Source: Nitrospiraceae bacterium
GTDB taxonomy: Bacteria > Nitrospirota > Nitrospiria > Nitrospirales > UBA8639
DNA: 64,000 nt
NCBI GenBank assembly: GCA_020632595.1
Contig: JACKFF010000007.1
Location: 155,844 to 219,843, forward strand
Direction: 5' to 3'
Part shown: in pieces, positions 18,457-27,722 of the stretch
Position numbering within the stretch: position 1 is the stretch's first letter
How the letters are laid out: the number at the start of each line of letters is the position of its first letter
Notes under the pieces: generated by a model
Database searches by the model: none
Told to the model about the DNA's origin: nothing
Seen by the model: the letters and a program-made list of their open reading frames with translations, nothing else
Position numbers and translations under genes: made by a program

Positions 18457-18951
18457 TTAATTATCTCCATCAGCCGGGTTTTCGGTGGTTTCGTGGGTGG
18501 CATGAATAAGCTGAACTGCTTTTTCGGGATCACTTTCCACCGCAAATGTTTCCGCGGCGGTAAGGAGCATCTCGGATTGTACCAATTGACTGTTTACACC
18601 CTGTTTTGTGTGAGACTTGAGGAGTTTGAGGATATGGGTGGCTTTTAATGCCTGATCAAGCTGATTATCGTCGAGCAACCGATGGATTTCCTGAAGAATT
18701 TCTGTATCGATTTCCGTAAAGGGGAGGTCTTTCTCCGTTTTGGCGGTAGGAGAGGTCTTTGGCGATTGGGAAATCCAGTGAATCGCCTCAGGAGAGAGAA
18801 TGCAACGATCGTGGCGAATGGTTTCAAGTAGAAACCGCAATACCTTCCACGCATGAATTGCGAGATCTTCAACGGTTTTCATTCCGAGTGTAGATTGAAG
18901 AGCCATGACCTCTTTGCTCATTTCATCGGTTATGGTGAATTGGATATTCAT
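18457..18951 (-). CDS. Hypothetical protein with RHH-like N-terminal segment
   Basis: The product begins MNIQFTITDEMSKEVMALQ, which resembles a short beta-strand followed by helices, as in ribbon-helix-helix or similar small helical domains. The middle is low complexity (Ser/Thr/Lys/Pro) and the C-terminal half is helical and Leu/Ala-rich. ATG 18951 is chosen because it opens the conserved-looking part; the longer frame to 19056 is probably not translated, and ATG 18960 is possible. No confident family and no known function. Confidence 0.5.
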   Translation of the reverse strand: MNIQFTITDEMSKEVMALQSTLGMKTVEDLAIHAWKVLRFLLETIRHDRCILSPEAIHWISQSPKTSPTAKTEKDLPFTEIDTEILQEIHRLLDDNQLDQALKATHILKLLKSHTKQGVNSQLVQSEMLLTAAETFAVESDPEKAVQLIHATHETTENPADGDN

Positions 18952-19179
18952 GTAACACATCGCACCTAATTTGCTATAAGAGAATTTACTTGAATTTATT
19001 CGAGGAGGTCGACTGGGCAAAACCCTGGCCAGAGCGCTTTTCTTTTGATGCATCATGATGTTGACGGTTCAAGGGTTTTTGCCAGTTACGTCTTTTCTCA
19101 TTCCGTCATATATTCGCTTTTTAGAACATGGTGCGGGAAAAAGTAGCTTGAACGATAGTTGGAGTAGAGTGGGGGACAT

Positions 19180-19797
19180 ATGCGCATGAAGCCCTGGAAA
19201 GATTACCCAGTCAAAGATTTTAATCTCAAGGGATTGAACGGTATTTCAGATAAGACGTTAGAGATGCATTTTAAACTCTATGAAGGCTACGTGAAAGCCA
19301 CCAATTCCCTCACCAGGCAAATTGGAGAATTTTTGATTGATGGACAGGTAGATCAAGAGGAAATGCCGGCCTATTCTGAACTCACCCGGCGGCTGGGATT
19401 TGAATATAATGGCATGGTCCTCCATGAATTGTATTTTGAAAATATGACCTCCCGAGCGTCCCAATCACCCCAAGGTCAGGATTCCCTGCAAAAAGCGTTT
19501 GGAGGCAGTTTTGGGAGTTTTGAGATCTGGAAAACCGACTTCTCAAGCGTGGGGAAGATGCGGGGAGTCGGTTGGGCTGTATGCAATCTCAATCCGGAAA
19601 ACGGCAGGCTCTCAAATCATTGGATCAGCCTTCATGAATTCGGCAATATTGCTGGGTTTCGTCCTGTATTAGTGATGGACGTGTGGGAACATGCGTATTT
19701 GTTGGATTTTCAGCCGTCGGAACGGGGCGAATACATTAACCATTTTCTTTCCCAAGTAAATTGGGACGTTGTTGCCAAACGCCTAGAGGGGCGATGA
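19180..19797 (+). CDS. Fe/Mn superoxide dismutase
   Basis: A 205-residue cytoplasmic protein of the iron/manganese superoxide dismutase family. It converts superoxide to peroxide and oxygen. The four metal ligands are visible: H30 (EMHFKLY), H82 (VLHELYF), D167 and H171 (VMDVWEHAY), plus the gateway tyrosine Y34. The usual HH pair near residue 30 is HF here, a modest deviation. No signal peptide is seen. Which metal it uses cannot be told from the sequence. Its stop codon overlaps the start of a short proline-rich frame (19794). Confidence 0.92.
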   Translation: MRMKPWKDYPVKDFNLKGLNGISDKTLEMHFKLYEGYVKATNSLTRQIGEFLIDGQVDQEEMPAYSELTRRLGFEYNGMVLHELYFENMTSRASQSPQGQDSLQKAFGGSFGSFEIWKTDFSSVGKMRGVGWAVCNLNPENGRLSNHWISLHEFGNIAGFRPVLVMDVWEHAYLLDFQPSERGEYINHFLSQVNWDVVAKRLEGR

Positions 19798-20003
19798 TGA
19801 ACAATGCCATATACCATGGCTGGTGCCTACCAAGTGTTGATGTTCGATGGACCTTTCCAATCCCCAAACCCGATCCTAACCCGGACCCATTCCCGAATCC
19901 TGAACCCCTTCCGAACCCTACTCCTGATCCACCGCGCCCACCCACTCCTCCTCCAATACGTCCCCCCATCCCAAAAATTCAAGGGTTTCCCTATCCTCAT
20001 TAA
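19794..20003 (+). CDS. Short proline-rich protein overlapping the SOD gene
   Basis: ATG at 19794 overlaps the superoxide dismutase stop (ATGATGA), a classic translational-coupling arrangement. The 69-residue product is dominated by PxPxP repeats (PKPDPNPDPFPNPEPLPNP), with no transmembrane or signal segment. The opposite strand reads as glycine-rich, so the bias could also be a DNA-level repeat. The overlap and the clean stop after the repeat favour coding. Function unknown. Confidence 0.4.
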   Translation: MMNNAIYHGWCLPSVDVRWTFPIPKPDPNPDPFPNPEPLPNPTPDPPRPPTPPPIRPPIPKIQGFPYPH

Positions 20004-20204
20004 GATCAATATTTTATTGAAGGTTTTGTCTGTCCTGATCCCCTAGTTGGGCTGGAGGTGTCAAGGCTCCATGGTAAACTTTAGAATTTGGCCAATGTGG
20101 AAACAATTGAAATGTTCATTGTAGACTTATTCGAGTGATTCTTTCATAATGCCTTTCCTAAATTTATTTTTATTCTAACAATTTATAGTTCACTCTTTTC
20201 TGCC

Positions 20205-20858
20205 ATGAGCAAACCTCGGGTACTCCTAGCTGAGGATCACGTCCTAGTTAGTGAAGGGCTGACCAAACTGCTGGAAACGGATTTCACATTGGTGGGAACT
20301 GTTGTAGACGGTCATGCATTAGTTCAAGCCGTCAAGAAACATACACCGGACATTGCGATCATTGATATTTCATTGCCGCTATTGAATGGGTTGGAAGCTG
20401 CCAGACAAATAAAAAAATGTGAACCCCAAACCAAATTAATTTTTCTCACTATGCATTCCGAGGAGCATTTTGTCCATGAGGCCTTCAAGGCCGGTGGTGT
20501 GGGGTATATTTTAAAACAATCCGCGACGGCGGAATTAGTATTTGCTATTAAGGAAGTATATCAGGGACGCACCTACGTTTCTCCTTCAATTGCCCAGGGT
20601 CTCGTCAGTCAAGCATTGAACCCGTCTTCGAATTCGAAAAAAGCCTCTGAGACGGAAACTCCCGCATTGACTCAACGACAGGTGGAAATCCTTCAATTGG
20701 TTGCTGAAGGAAAATCCAATAAAGAAATTGCGGTCATTTTGAATCTGGCCGTCAAGACTGTGGAATTTCACAAAACGCGGGTCATGCAAGTATTGGGACT
20801 CAAAACGGCCTCTGAACTCACGAAATATGCCATTGCCAATGGTATTATTTCCCTATAA
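20205..20858 (+). CDS. NarL/LuxR-type response regulator
   Basis: A 217-residue protein with an N-terminal receiver (acidic pair AEDH, phospho-acceptor Asp in IAIIDISLPLLNG, Lys in YILKQS) and a C-terminal LuxR-type helix-turn-helix (LTQRQVEILQLVAEGKSNKEIA and VKTVEFHKTRVMQVLGL). It binds DNA as a phosphorylation-dependent dimer. No kinase gene is adjacent, so its partner may be one of the HisKA_3 hybrid kinases in the window, the class that usually serves NarL-type regulators. It is convergent with a second regulator of the same type. Confidence 0.9.
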   Translation: MSKPRVLLAEDHVLVSEGLTKLLETDFTLVGTVVDGHALVQAVKKHTPDIAIIDISLPLLNGLEAARQIKKCEPQTKLIFLTMHSEEHFVHEAFKAGGVGYILKQSATAELVFAIKEVYQGRTYVSPSIAQGLVSQALNPSSNSKKASETETPALTQRQVEILQLVAEGKSNKEIAVILNLAVKTVEFHKTRVMQVLGLKTASELTKYAIANGIISL

Positions 20859-20957
20859 TGGGCCGGGTTCTCCGATCTCACAACTATAATGTTTATTTTT
20901 TCAGAAGTTTCCCAGCTATGATAAATTTCCTTCCAGTATGGGGCTGAGCTCAAAACC

Positions 20958-21617
20958 CTATTCAAGGGGGGAAATTCCTAACTTGACGGCGAATTTCGTG
21001 AGATCGGCCTTGGAATGAAGACCCAGGGCCTGCACAATTTGCATTTTATGGAACGCAACCGTGCTTTGGGATATCGTCAACACGTTGGCTATGTCTTTCG
21101 CAGAGAATCCTTGAGCCACAAGCCTTAACACCTCCTGTTGCCTGGGAGTTAATTTTCCGGAAAGTTCTGTGCCCGGCATACCATCCATTTGGGCAAAAAC
21201 CGCATTCTGTACCTCCTCCGGAATGAGGGGAGAGAGGTATCTCTGTTTTTCCTGAACGTGTTGAATCGCTGTTAATAATTCGTTTCCTGCGGTTTGCTTC
21301 GGGACATACCCTTCTCCGCCGCTACGAAACGCCTCCATAATGAAAGTCGGCTCTAAATGCATAGAAACAAAAATTATTTTTACGGATGGGCATATCGTTT
21401 TTAAGATTCGAGCGGCTTCGTACCCGTTTTGATCCGGCATTGAGATGTCCATCAGGAGAATATCGGGCTTGGTTTGCCGGATTTGACCGACCAAATCGTT
21501 TGCACTATGGGCTTCCCCAACGATGTCATGATGGGGTTCTAGCAGTTTTTTGCAACTCTCCAAAACAAGAATATGATCGTCAACAAGGAATAATCGTGCG
21601 CGCTTGATAGTATTCAT
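20958..21617 (-). CDS. NarL/LuxR-type response regulator
   Basis: A 219-residue receiver plus LuxR helix-turn-helix protein: VDDH acidic pocket, Asp in ILLMDISMPDQNG, Lys in YVPKQTAG, and LTPRQQEVLRLVAQGFSAKDIA with VAFHKMQIVQALGL in the DNA-binding half. It is a paralogue of 20205-20858, with which it is convergent (100 bases between stops). The two could respond to different kinases but recognise related sites. A 450-base leader with structured segments lies upstream. Confidence 0.9.
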   Translation of the reverse strand: MNTIKRARLFLVDDHILVLESCKKLLEPHHDIVGEAHSANDLVGQIRQTKPDILLMDISMPDQNGYEAARILKTICPSVKIIFVSMHLEPTFIMEAFRSGGEGYVPKQTAGNELLTAIQHVQEKQRYLSPLIPEEVQNAVFAQMDGMPGTELSGKLTPRQQEVLRLVAQGFSAKDIANVLTISQSTVAFHKMQIVQALGLHSKADLTKFAVKLGISPLE

Positions 21618-22074
21618 ACGATAAAAAATCTGGGAAATGACATTTCTCTCAATTAGATCTCATTTGGATTGAAGACCCCGAATTTGTTTGCGGAACATTC
21701 CACTTTAACACGTCCTTATAGGCTCCTCTCCATCCCCTTCATTCCGATAAGCGGTTGTCTTTACTATAGCCAGGGTTAGCGCATCGGCCAACTGGACAAA
21801 ACCCTTGGATAATTGCCTGAATTATTACAGAATTGCTGAATGTGGAGATGCGAAAGTCCCGCCGATTTGTCTATGGTCGGCATGCTGTATCGGCAAAAAT
21901 TATAGCTATGCCGCCTCAGGGTGGACCTTCTCAAGGTTTGCCTTTGCAGAAGAGTCAGTACTCTTGCTACACCGGGGGAATGAAGCGAACATGGAGGGGT
22001 TTCCCCTCCATGTTTCGCTTTATGAGGATACTATTGGAGCGTGATGATTCCCTTCTTAACAATGGGAAACAAAT
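21618..22074. other. Intergenic leader with structured segments
   Basis: About 450 bases upstream of the response regulator at 21617 and downstream of the PepSY gene, both on the minus strand. A strong hairpin lies at 21983-22020. On the minus strand the stretch 21980-21840 holds several short inverted repeats, including CCTT/AAGG and a GGCAAACC segment. No gene is convincing here. Confidence 0.4.
21983..22020 (-). terminator. Strong hairpin downstream of the PepSY gene
   Basis: AAGCGAACATGGAGGGG at 21983-21999 pairs with CCCCTCCATGTTTCGCTT at 22003-22020 over 17 pairs with one bulged base and a 3-base loop. No T-run follows, so it may be a transcript-end stabiliser or a regulatory stem rather than a classical intrinsic terminator. 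Confidence 0.5.
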
Positions 22075-22371
22075 TTAATCCTTTTCAATCTTCACGACTT
22101 CTCCTGAATGAGCATCAACATAGACTTCTTTGGTGGTTTCACGTTCATCAACGATCTTAACTTCAAATACGGTTTTGCCGTGTTCATTTTCCAATTCAGC
22201 ATCCACGGCTTTGCCCTTCACCGTTGTCAGGGCTTTTTCCACAGCCTCGACGAGCGTGATTTGAGTGCCCTTCAATAATTCGGCTTTATCATCTTCAAAT
22301 AAGGCCAAAGCCGAACTTACCGGCAGAATACACGTGGTCATCACCAGACAGGGAATTAGACGATTCTTCAT
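22075..22371 (-). CDS. PepSY-domain exported small protein
   Basis: ATG 22371 is chosen: AAAGGAG lies 7 bases upstream and it begins a signal peptide (NRLIPCLVMTTCILPVSSALA). The 98-residue product has one PepSY domain: TLVEAVEKALTTVKGKAVDAEL followed by VFEVKIVDERETTKEVYVDAHSGEVVKIEKD. PepSY modules bind or inhibit peptidases or act as small periplasmic adaptors. It stands alone, with a structured hairpin downstream. Confidence 0.8.
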   Translation of the reverse strand: MKNRLIPCLVMTTCILPVSSALALFEDDKAELLKGTQITLVEAVEKALTTVKGKAVDAELENEHGKTVFEVKIVDERETTKEVYVDAHSGEVVKIEKD

Positions 22372-22748
22372 AGCAGACTCCTTTGTTGTAAAAATGACGG
22401 TCATTTTCCTATCGCTGAACGTAAGGTCAGTATGCCCCTACTCGAGCGCCTGTCGCATTAGACAAAAGGTCGCGACCCACCCTGATGTTGTCTTTCAAAG
22501 CCGAGGGATAGCGGGAAGCCGAAAATCAGAAGCCTGGAATAGACCGGGTATTCATAATGAACTATTTGACGGTGAGAGAGGTTAGGCCGTTCTTTCGAAG
22601 ACCTCATTGTTCAGATGATCCCTCCCTGCATGGATATATGGCCGTGGCAAATGGAAAGTTTATCTAGTGAGGAAGGACCGATTCCCGTTCATAATTGAAC
22701 GTACCTTTAACGGCAATGGGTGATTGAAGAAATCGAAAGGAGGAGGTT
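22372..22748. other. Intergenic stretch, no gene seen
   Basis: About 375 bases between divergent genes. It should contain promoters for both. A plus-strand frame at 22265-22585 is a shadow of the PepSY gene. Confidence 0.4.
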
Positions 22749-23084
22749 ATGCAAAGACAGAACTTGTGCAATTCATGTGTGATGGTAGCGACGATCCTGT
22801 TTGTGGCGGCATCGGGAGTGATGCCTAATCAAATCCATGCCTCTGAACGGGACCAAAAGGAAATTGCGCCTGTGGGGTCCGGGGTCATTGAAGGCCGGGT
22901 GATTGAAGTAGAACAGTTGACTCTTGTGATCGAAAAAGCAAACGGTGAAGTGGTTCGCGTTCCCATGCCCGGAAAAAGCGGGGAATCTTCAACCGACTTT
23001 GAAAAAGGAGATTACATCGAGGTAGCCATATCTCCTGAAGGAATAACGACTTCTGTCAGAAAGGTTGCGAAAACGGAAAACTGA
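22749..23084 (+). CDS. Exported small beta-rich hypothetical protein
   Basis: The 111-residue product starts behind AAAGGAGGAGG and has a signal peptide (MVATILFVAASGVMPNQIHA). The mature part reads as a small beta-barrel (GVIEGRVIEVEQLTLVIEKANGEVVRVPM... GDYIEVAISPEG), reminiscent of small OB-like domains. No known family is assigned with confidence. A metallothionein gene follows on the same strand 100 bases downstream. Confidence 0.65.
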   Translation: MQRQNLCNSCVMVATILFVAASGVMPNQIHASERDQKEIAPVGSGVIEGRVIEVEQLTLVIEKANGEVVRVPMPGKSGESSTDFEKGDYIEVAISPEGITTSVRKVAKTEN

Positions 23085-23187
23085 AAGCCATAATAGGGGG
23101 GATCTGAATAATCGGGTCAAGAAAATATTGGCGGAGTGCTGGAGAAGCCGATGAACTCCGTTATCAGGAAGAAAGTGAGGTTTTCTG

Positions 23188-23352
23188 ATGAATGCCGTCT
23201 GCGCCCATCCCCCATGTTCATGCCAGAATGCCGAGGGTGAGGAATACTGTTCGGAAGAATGTGCCAATGTGATTACCGCGCCTGTAGGAAAGTGTCGGTG
23301 TGGTCATGAGAGTTGTGAAGGTTATTTGAAATATCGAGATGCCGGTACCTGA
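23188..23352 (+). CDS. Bacterial metallothionein (SmtA/BmtA-like)
   Basis: A 54-residue gene starts at ATG 23188 behind GTGAGG at a 7-base spacing. The product has eight cysteines (5, 10, 12, 21, 25, 36, 38, 43) and two histidines (7, 40) in the order of the prokaryotic metallothionein family: CxxxxCxC, YCSEECA, CRCGHxxC. YCSEECA corresponds to the YCSEACA signature of cyanobacterial SmtA. Such proteins bind zinc, cadmium or copper in a Cys/His cluster in the cytoplasm. The gene stands alone; no adjacent SmtB-type repressor is visible, so its control is unknown. Confidence 0.85.
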   Translation: MNAVCAHPPCSCQNAEGEEYCSEECANVITAPVGKCRCGHESCEGYLKYRDAGT

Positions 23353-23365
23353 AAATTTTTCAGGT
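23347..23365 (+). terminator. Hairpin overlapping the metallothionein stop
   Basis: ACCTGA pairs with TCAGGT around an A/T loop (ACCTGAAAATTTTTCAGGT). It spans the stop codon and is followed by TTG rather than a T-run, so it is a weak terminator or an mRNA 3' stem. Confidence 0.35.
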
Positions 23366-23727
23366 TTGCTAAACCCGGGGGAAGCCTAGTCATTCAAAAG
23401 CTTGATTCTATTTCCGCAAGAGAGCCTTAGGGCCAATGATAGGATTGAAGGCTGGGAAAATCACCAATATTCGATAGTCCGGAAGTAACAACAGGGCCTA
23501 CATCAACAAATCCCGTGCACAACACCATTGCCCCATGACGTTGTCCGGGCAGTCCGATCACCGTCGTAATTCTTTCCTCAATTAGGAATCAATTCCTCGC
23601 ACAGGGCTGATGGCTATTTTAAGAACAACAAGAGAGCCTCCGATATCACCAACAATCCATCAGGAGATCGCAAGTATTCCGCACCCGCCCAGGTTAGGAT
23701 GACCCCTTCGCTAAGGTATTACGTATT
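23353..23727. other. Intergenic stretch, no gene seen
   Basis: About 375 bases downstream of the metallothionein gene. No open frame with a ribosome-binding site and no clear repeat. Confidence 0.4.
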
Positions 23728-24275
23728 CTATTCTGGAGCCGCGAATGTGGCGGAGGATTGGGGGTGTCTTTGATCTTCTAGCGGAGGAGGTGAGGGGATT
23801 TTGTGTTCGACCTGAGGCGAACAAGGCATTTGGAACAGTGCAAAGCGGCCTCCCGATTGAGTTGAAAATTGGTTGTCTGCTATACGTGTATACCACCATC
23901 GGCCTTCTGCCTGTTTTTCGGACGATGACAAGCAAAGATCAAACTCACCTTCGCGATCGTTTTTTGTTGATACCATGTGCCTTGCTACCAGCCATTATCG
24001 AGTTTCGTCGTCAACAATCGTTCCCCTTGCCATTCATAGGCGCCGTGGCCTTCCCGATTAAGAGTTAAGCAGTAAGCACCGTTTTCATCACGGTATTCCC
24101 ATGTTCCGGCTAGATCCGCTTTCTTCATTGAAGACGGTTGTAGATTTTGTCCCGGTGCATGCACCTGAGGTTCCGGAGGGTTGCTTCGACAGCCAAAGAA
24201 TACAAACTGTAAAAACAGAAAGACCCCCACCATTTTCCATTTACGCAAATGGACTGTTTCTAAAGTTATTAGCAT
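23728..24275 (-). pseudogene. Decayed lipoprotein gene (nonsense codon plus frameshift)
   Basis: The 5' frame (24275-23985) encodes a lipoprotein start with a lipobox-like FFGC and a beta-type domain (LAGTWEYRDENGAYCLTLNREG). It ends at an in-frame TAG after LDNGW. Reading through the TAG gives QGTWYQQK, and after a -1 shift in a six-A run the frame at 23976-23728 continues NDREGEFDLCLSSSEK and EGRWWYTRI. Together these give a coherent repeat of the W..G.W pattern, so one ancestral gene of about 180 residues seems broken twice. A sequencing error could explain the A-run but not also the TAG. The ancestral function is unknown. Confidence 0.6.
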
Positions 24276-24807
24276 AATCCAACCTACTATATTTTCTTCA
24301 CTAGGATTGAAAGATGAATCCGTTACTCAACACGGCTCTGGCGGGTAGCCGGGCATTTTTCTGTAGCACCGTTTCTTCCTGCTAGGATCCTGGTGAAGGC
24401 CGCGCATTTCGCCACCATAATGGGCTCCTGGATTTAATGCTTTTTGCCATGATGTGTATGTTTATTTTCACTTGTACTGCTTAAATTATTGCATGGATAT
24501 TATAAGGCCTGCATGGACATGCCCTTTCGTGAATAGTGAAATATCCAAAAGAATCGGGTAGGCGTAAATATTTTCCATAGACAGAGCACTCTCGATTCAC
24601 CGTTCCGGGGGAGAGGAGAAGGAGCAGTGGGCAGGTAAAAGACCGGTTTCCCGTCCAAGGGGCATGATGTCAAGTTTTGTAGGCCAACCCCAGGAGGAAG
24701 CACCGGTTAAATAGATTGCGCAACTTTTTACATCAGATGTTTGTATTTTCGCCTGATGTTTGAAGAGCTGAAGGACAGTCTCCATCCGCGTCACTTGTGA
24801 TTCTGTA
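24276..24807. other. Intergenic stretch, no confident gene
   Basis: About 530 bases. A minus-strand frame at 24597-24794 (65 residues) directly follows the coiled-coil gene, but it has no ribosome-binding site or family resemblance. Nothing else was recognised. Confidence 0.35.
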
Positions 24808-25050
24808 TTAATTTAAGCACAACCCTTCCTCTTCCTTGTTTTTTTGCCGGTTCCCTTTACTTGCCGACCGTGTCCCCCCTTTTTCGTCTTCCCCATGGTC
24901 TTCGGACGGGTATTTTTCATGGATGAGGCCTTCCCGGAGCCGAAGATTTTCCTCCACCACTTGAGAAAGTTCCTTGATAAGTTTTCGATTTTGTTCCTGG
25001 AGATATAAAATCTCCTCCTCCAATTGTTCGATATTCAAGAAATGGGTCAT
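24808..25050 (-). CDS. Small coiled-coil protein
   Basis: ATG 25050 is preceded by AAGGAGG at a 7-base spacing. The 80-residue product has heptad-like Leu/Ile/Glu/Gln repeats in its first 50 residues (EQLEEEILYLQEQNRKLIKE) and a charged Lys/Glu tail. It has no signal peptide or membrane segment, so it is probably a cytoplasmic oligomerising helix. No family is recognised and the gene stands alone. Confidence 0.55.
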   Translation of the reverse strand: MTHFLNIEQLEEEILYLQEQNRKLIKELSQVVEENLRLREGLIHEKYPSEDHGEDEKGGTRSASKGNRQKNKEEEGLCLN

Positions 25051-25557
25051 CAATTCCCTCCTTCTCTGTTAGTAAATTTCCAGCCATCTACGATGCTTGG
25101 CCGATCCGATATTAAACATTCTCCCTGTTCAGGTCCTATTTGTATCTTATCAGGCGAATCCATACATGGTGAAATCGTGTGTTCGACACAGGAATTTTCC
25201 CTTACATGATAATAATCTTGAACAAACCTCTGACTCGTGAGGCTTGATCCAGGGTTTCTGCCAGTAGGGGAGACACTATTTCCTGGTAGCATACCTTTTA
25301 AAAGATGAGCAGATCATGAATGTATGGATGCGAGCCTTCTTGGAAGGGAATGGTTCCCTGATGGGTGAGTTCTGTAGATCCCTGGGCAATGAGCCCTCAC
25401 TCATTTCAAGCGGATGGACGAAGGGAAAAATTCACAACCTTCTCGCCATTGAGGTCAAGTTCTTTATTTTTGGTCTATCCATTTGTGACAGGCGAGCACG
25501 ACGTTGAGCATTCCTGTGAATCTAGCATGATCCGGAGAAGGGAGAGAACGAGCATTG
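25051..25557. other. Intergenic stretch upstream of the GH15 gene
   Basis: About 500 bases between divergent genes. Short frames on both strands lack initiation signals. It presumably carries the promoters of both neighbours, but no motif was clear enough to call. Confidence 0.35.
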
Positions 25558-27356
25558 ATGCATTACCCGCCTATCGAACAGCATGGCGTGATCGGGGACC
25601 TACATACGGTGGCGCTAGTGGGGACGAACGGTTCGATCGATTTCATGTGTTTCCCACGTTTTGATTCCCCCACCATTTTGGCTCCTTGCTGGATCAACAG
25701 GATGGGGGAGAATTTTCTATCTTTGCCCTTCGTGGGACCGGCCAACAAAAGCAACTTTACTTGACCGACACCAATATTCTCCTGACGCAATTGTATGCCG
25801 AAGAAGGGATGGGCGAAATTTCGGATTTTATGCCTATTGAAGAGGCCGGGCAGATTCATAACGTGATTCGTCGTGTGAAAACCGTGCGGGGAGAAATGCA
25901 ATACCGCATGCGTTGCGCCCCAAGGTTCAATTATGCCAGCGCATCTCATACCATTGAACAGCATCATGCCAAAGAAGTGGTGTTTATTTCCCATAGTCCG
26001 GATCAGACACGCTTACGACTTCGCGCGTCCGTTCCTCTTCAGGTGATCGATCAGGATGTCATTGCGCAATTCACGCTCAAAGCCGGGGACCATGCCACCT
26101 TCATTCTGGAGGATGCCGGCAATAGTGACCAGTCTGTTGCGTCCAATCCGGAGGATGTGTCGGATGTTTTTAAAGCCACAATGAACTTTTGGCAGAACTG
26201 GTTGGGCTCCTGCCGGTATGAAGGGCGCTGGCGAGAAACCATCCATCGTTCCGCTTTAATGCTGAAATTGTTGACCTTTCGTCCGAACGGAGCGATTGTG
26301 GCTTCCCCCACATTTGGGCTTCCTGAAATCATCGGTGGAGAAAGAAATTGGGATTATCGGTACACCTGGATTCGGGATGCCGCTTTTACCGTGTATGCGT
26401 TTTTGCGCCTGGGGTTTACCAAAGAGGCCGTTGCTTTTAACGAATGGGTGGAAGATCGCTTTAGCCATATGAACGGACAGCATCCTCTCCAGGTCATGTA
26501 TCGGATTGATGGTAGTAAGGATCTACTCGAACAGACCCTACCAAACTTGGCCGGGTATAAAGGGTCTTCGCCCGTCAGGATCGGCAATGCCGCCCATGAA
26601 CAACTTCAACTCGATGGATTGGGGGCCCTCATGGATTCCATCTATTTATCCAATAAATATGGGAGACTGATCTCTTATGACTTTTGGAGAAGTCTCGCGC
26701 AGCTGGTTGATTGGGTCTGTGATAACTGGCAGGTTCCTGACCATGGTGTATGGGAATTTCGCGGGCAATCTCGTGAGTTTTTGTATTCCCGGTTGTTCTG
26801 TTGGGTGGCTGTGGACCGGGGAATACGGTTGGCGAAAAAACGATCTTTACCTGGACCGATCAGACGTTGGGAACAGGTTCGTGACGATATTTATCAAGAA
26901 GTGATGCGGGACTTCTGGAATCCCGAATTGAAATCCTTCGTTCAATATAAGGGCAGTCAAATTTTGGATGCGTCAAGTCTGGTGATGCCATTAGTCAAAT
27001 TTGTCAGTCCGACCGATCCCCGTTGGTTGATGACGTTGAAGTCTATCGAATCCCATCTTGTCGAAGATTCGCTTGTCTATCGTTTTCGCGAAAAGAATCA
27101 AGTTATGGATGATCTTTCAACGGAGAATGGAAGTTTTTCGATGTGTACGTTTTGGTACATCGAGTGTTTATCTCGCGCCGGAGATGTCAAAAAGGCCCAC
27201 TTTCTGTTTGATAAAATGTTGGGCCATGCCAATCATCTCGGATTATTCGGCGAAGGCTTAGGTCCCGGCCTGGCGCATTTGGGCAATTTTCCTCAAGCTT
27301 TGACTCATTTGGCCTTAATCAGCGCGGCATATGATCTGAATCGGCGCATGCAATGA
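25558..27356 (+). CDS. GH15-family glucoamylase/trehalase-type protein with a one-base frameshift
   Basis: The N-terminus (MHYPPIEQHGVIGDLHTVALVGTNGSIDFMCFPRFDSP) lies in one frame and the rest, starting LLDQQDGGEFSIF, in another. The switch is at a run of four T at 25676-25679: one extra T restores PTIFGSLLDQQDGG, the usual family sequence. The product would be about 600 residues, the normal GH15 length. Family motifs are present: WDYRYTWIRDA, VWEFRG, FCWVAVDRG, FSMCTFWYIECL and GLFGEGL...LGNFPQAL. These enzymes hydrolyse alpha-glucosidic bonds (glucoamylase, or trehalase as in mycobacteria). Either the gene is inactivated or the base is a sequencing error. The main intact frame is 25686-27356. 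Confidence 0.8.
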
Positions 27357-27722
27357 CCTGTCTCGTTTCCTGCTAGGCCGCTATTGGGTTGAATGAACAT
27401 GGCCCGGCTCTTCCCCCCCCCTAATCTGGCATAACGAACGATCCGGAGAGGAGTTCTTGTTCACAGCCAGGTAGCAGAACGCTGTTCGCCTCTGTCCATT
27501 TCATACGAATTGAGCAAGACAATTCGAAGGGGACTCAAGTGTATTTTTAATGATATTCCAGGGTTCCTTCCAGTGTTCGCGGGAACAGAACACCATTACA
27601 TTCCAGTAGAGTTTTTGAATGCTCAATAAATTATATGGTTCAAGTGGTTAATGGAATAAATCGGATGGAAGGTACGGTGGCATCGCCAATCACTAATCAC
27701 ATGCCGGCAAGGAGTTACTGTT
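27357..27722. other. Intergenic stretch with a C-run, no gene seen
   Basis: About 365 bases. A long C homopolymer lies near 27415. Otherwise nothing recognisable until the ribosome-binding site of the next gene. Confidence 0.4.

Noticed and set aside
18037..18648. 203-residue open frame on the plus strand
   Set aside because: It overlaps the BON gene and the hypothetical gene on the minus strand, lacks a ribosome-binding site, and shows no domain.
21805..22078. Two overlapping plus-strand frames of about 80 residues
   Set aside because: They cover the strong hairpin and structured leader, have no initiation signals, and are not similar to proteins I know.
24597..24794. 65-residue minus-strand frame after the coiled-coil gene
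   Set aside because: GTG start without a ribosome-binding site and no recognisable pattern.
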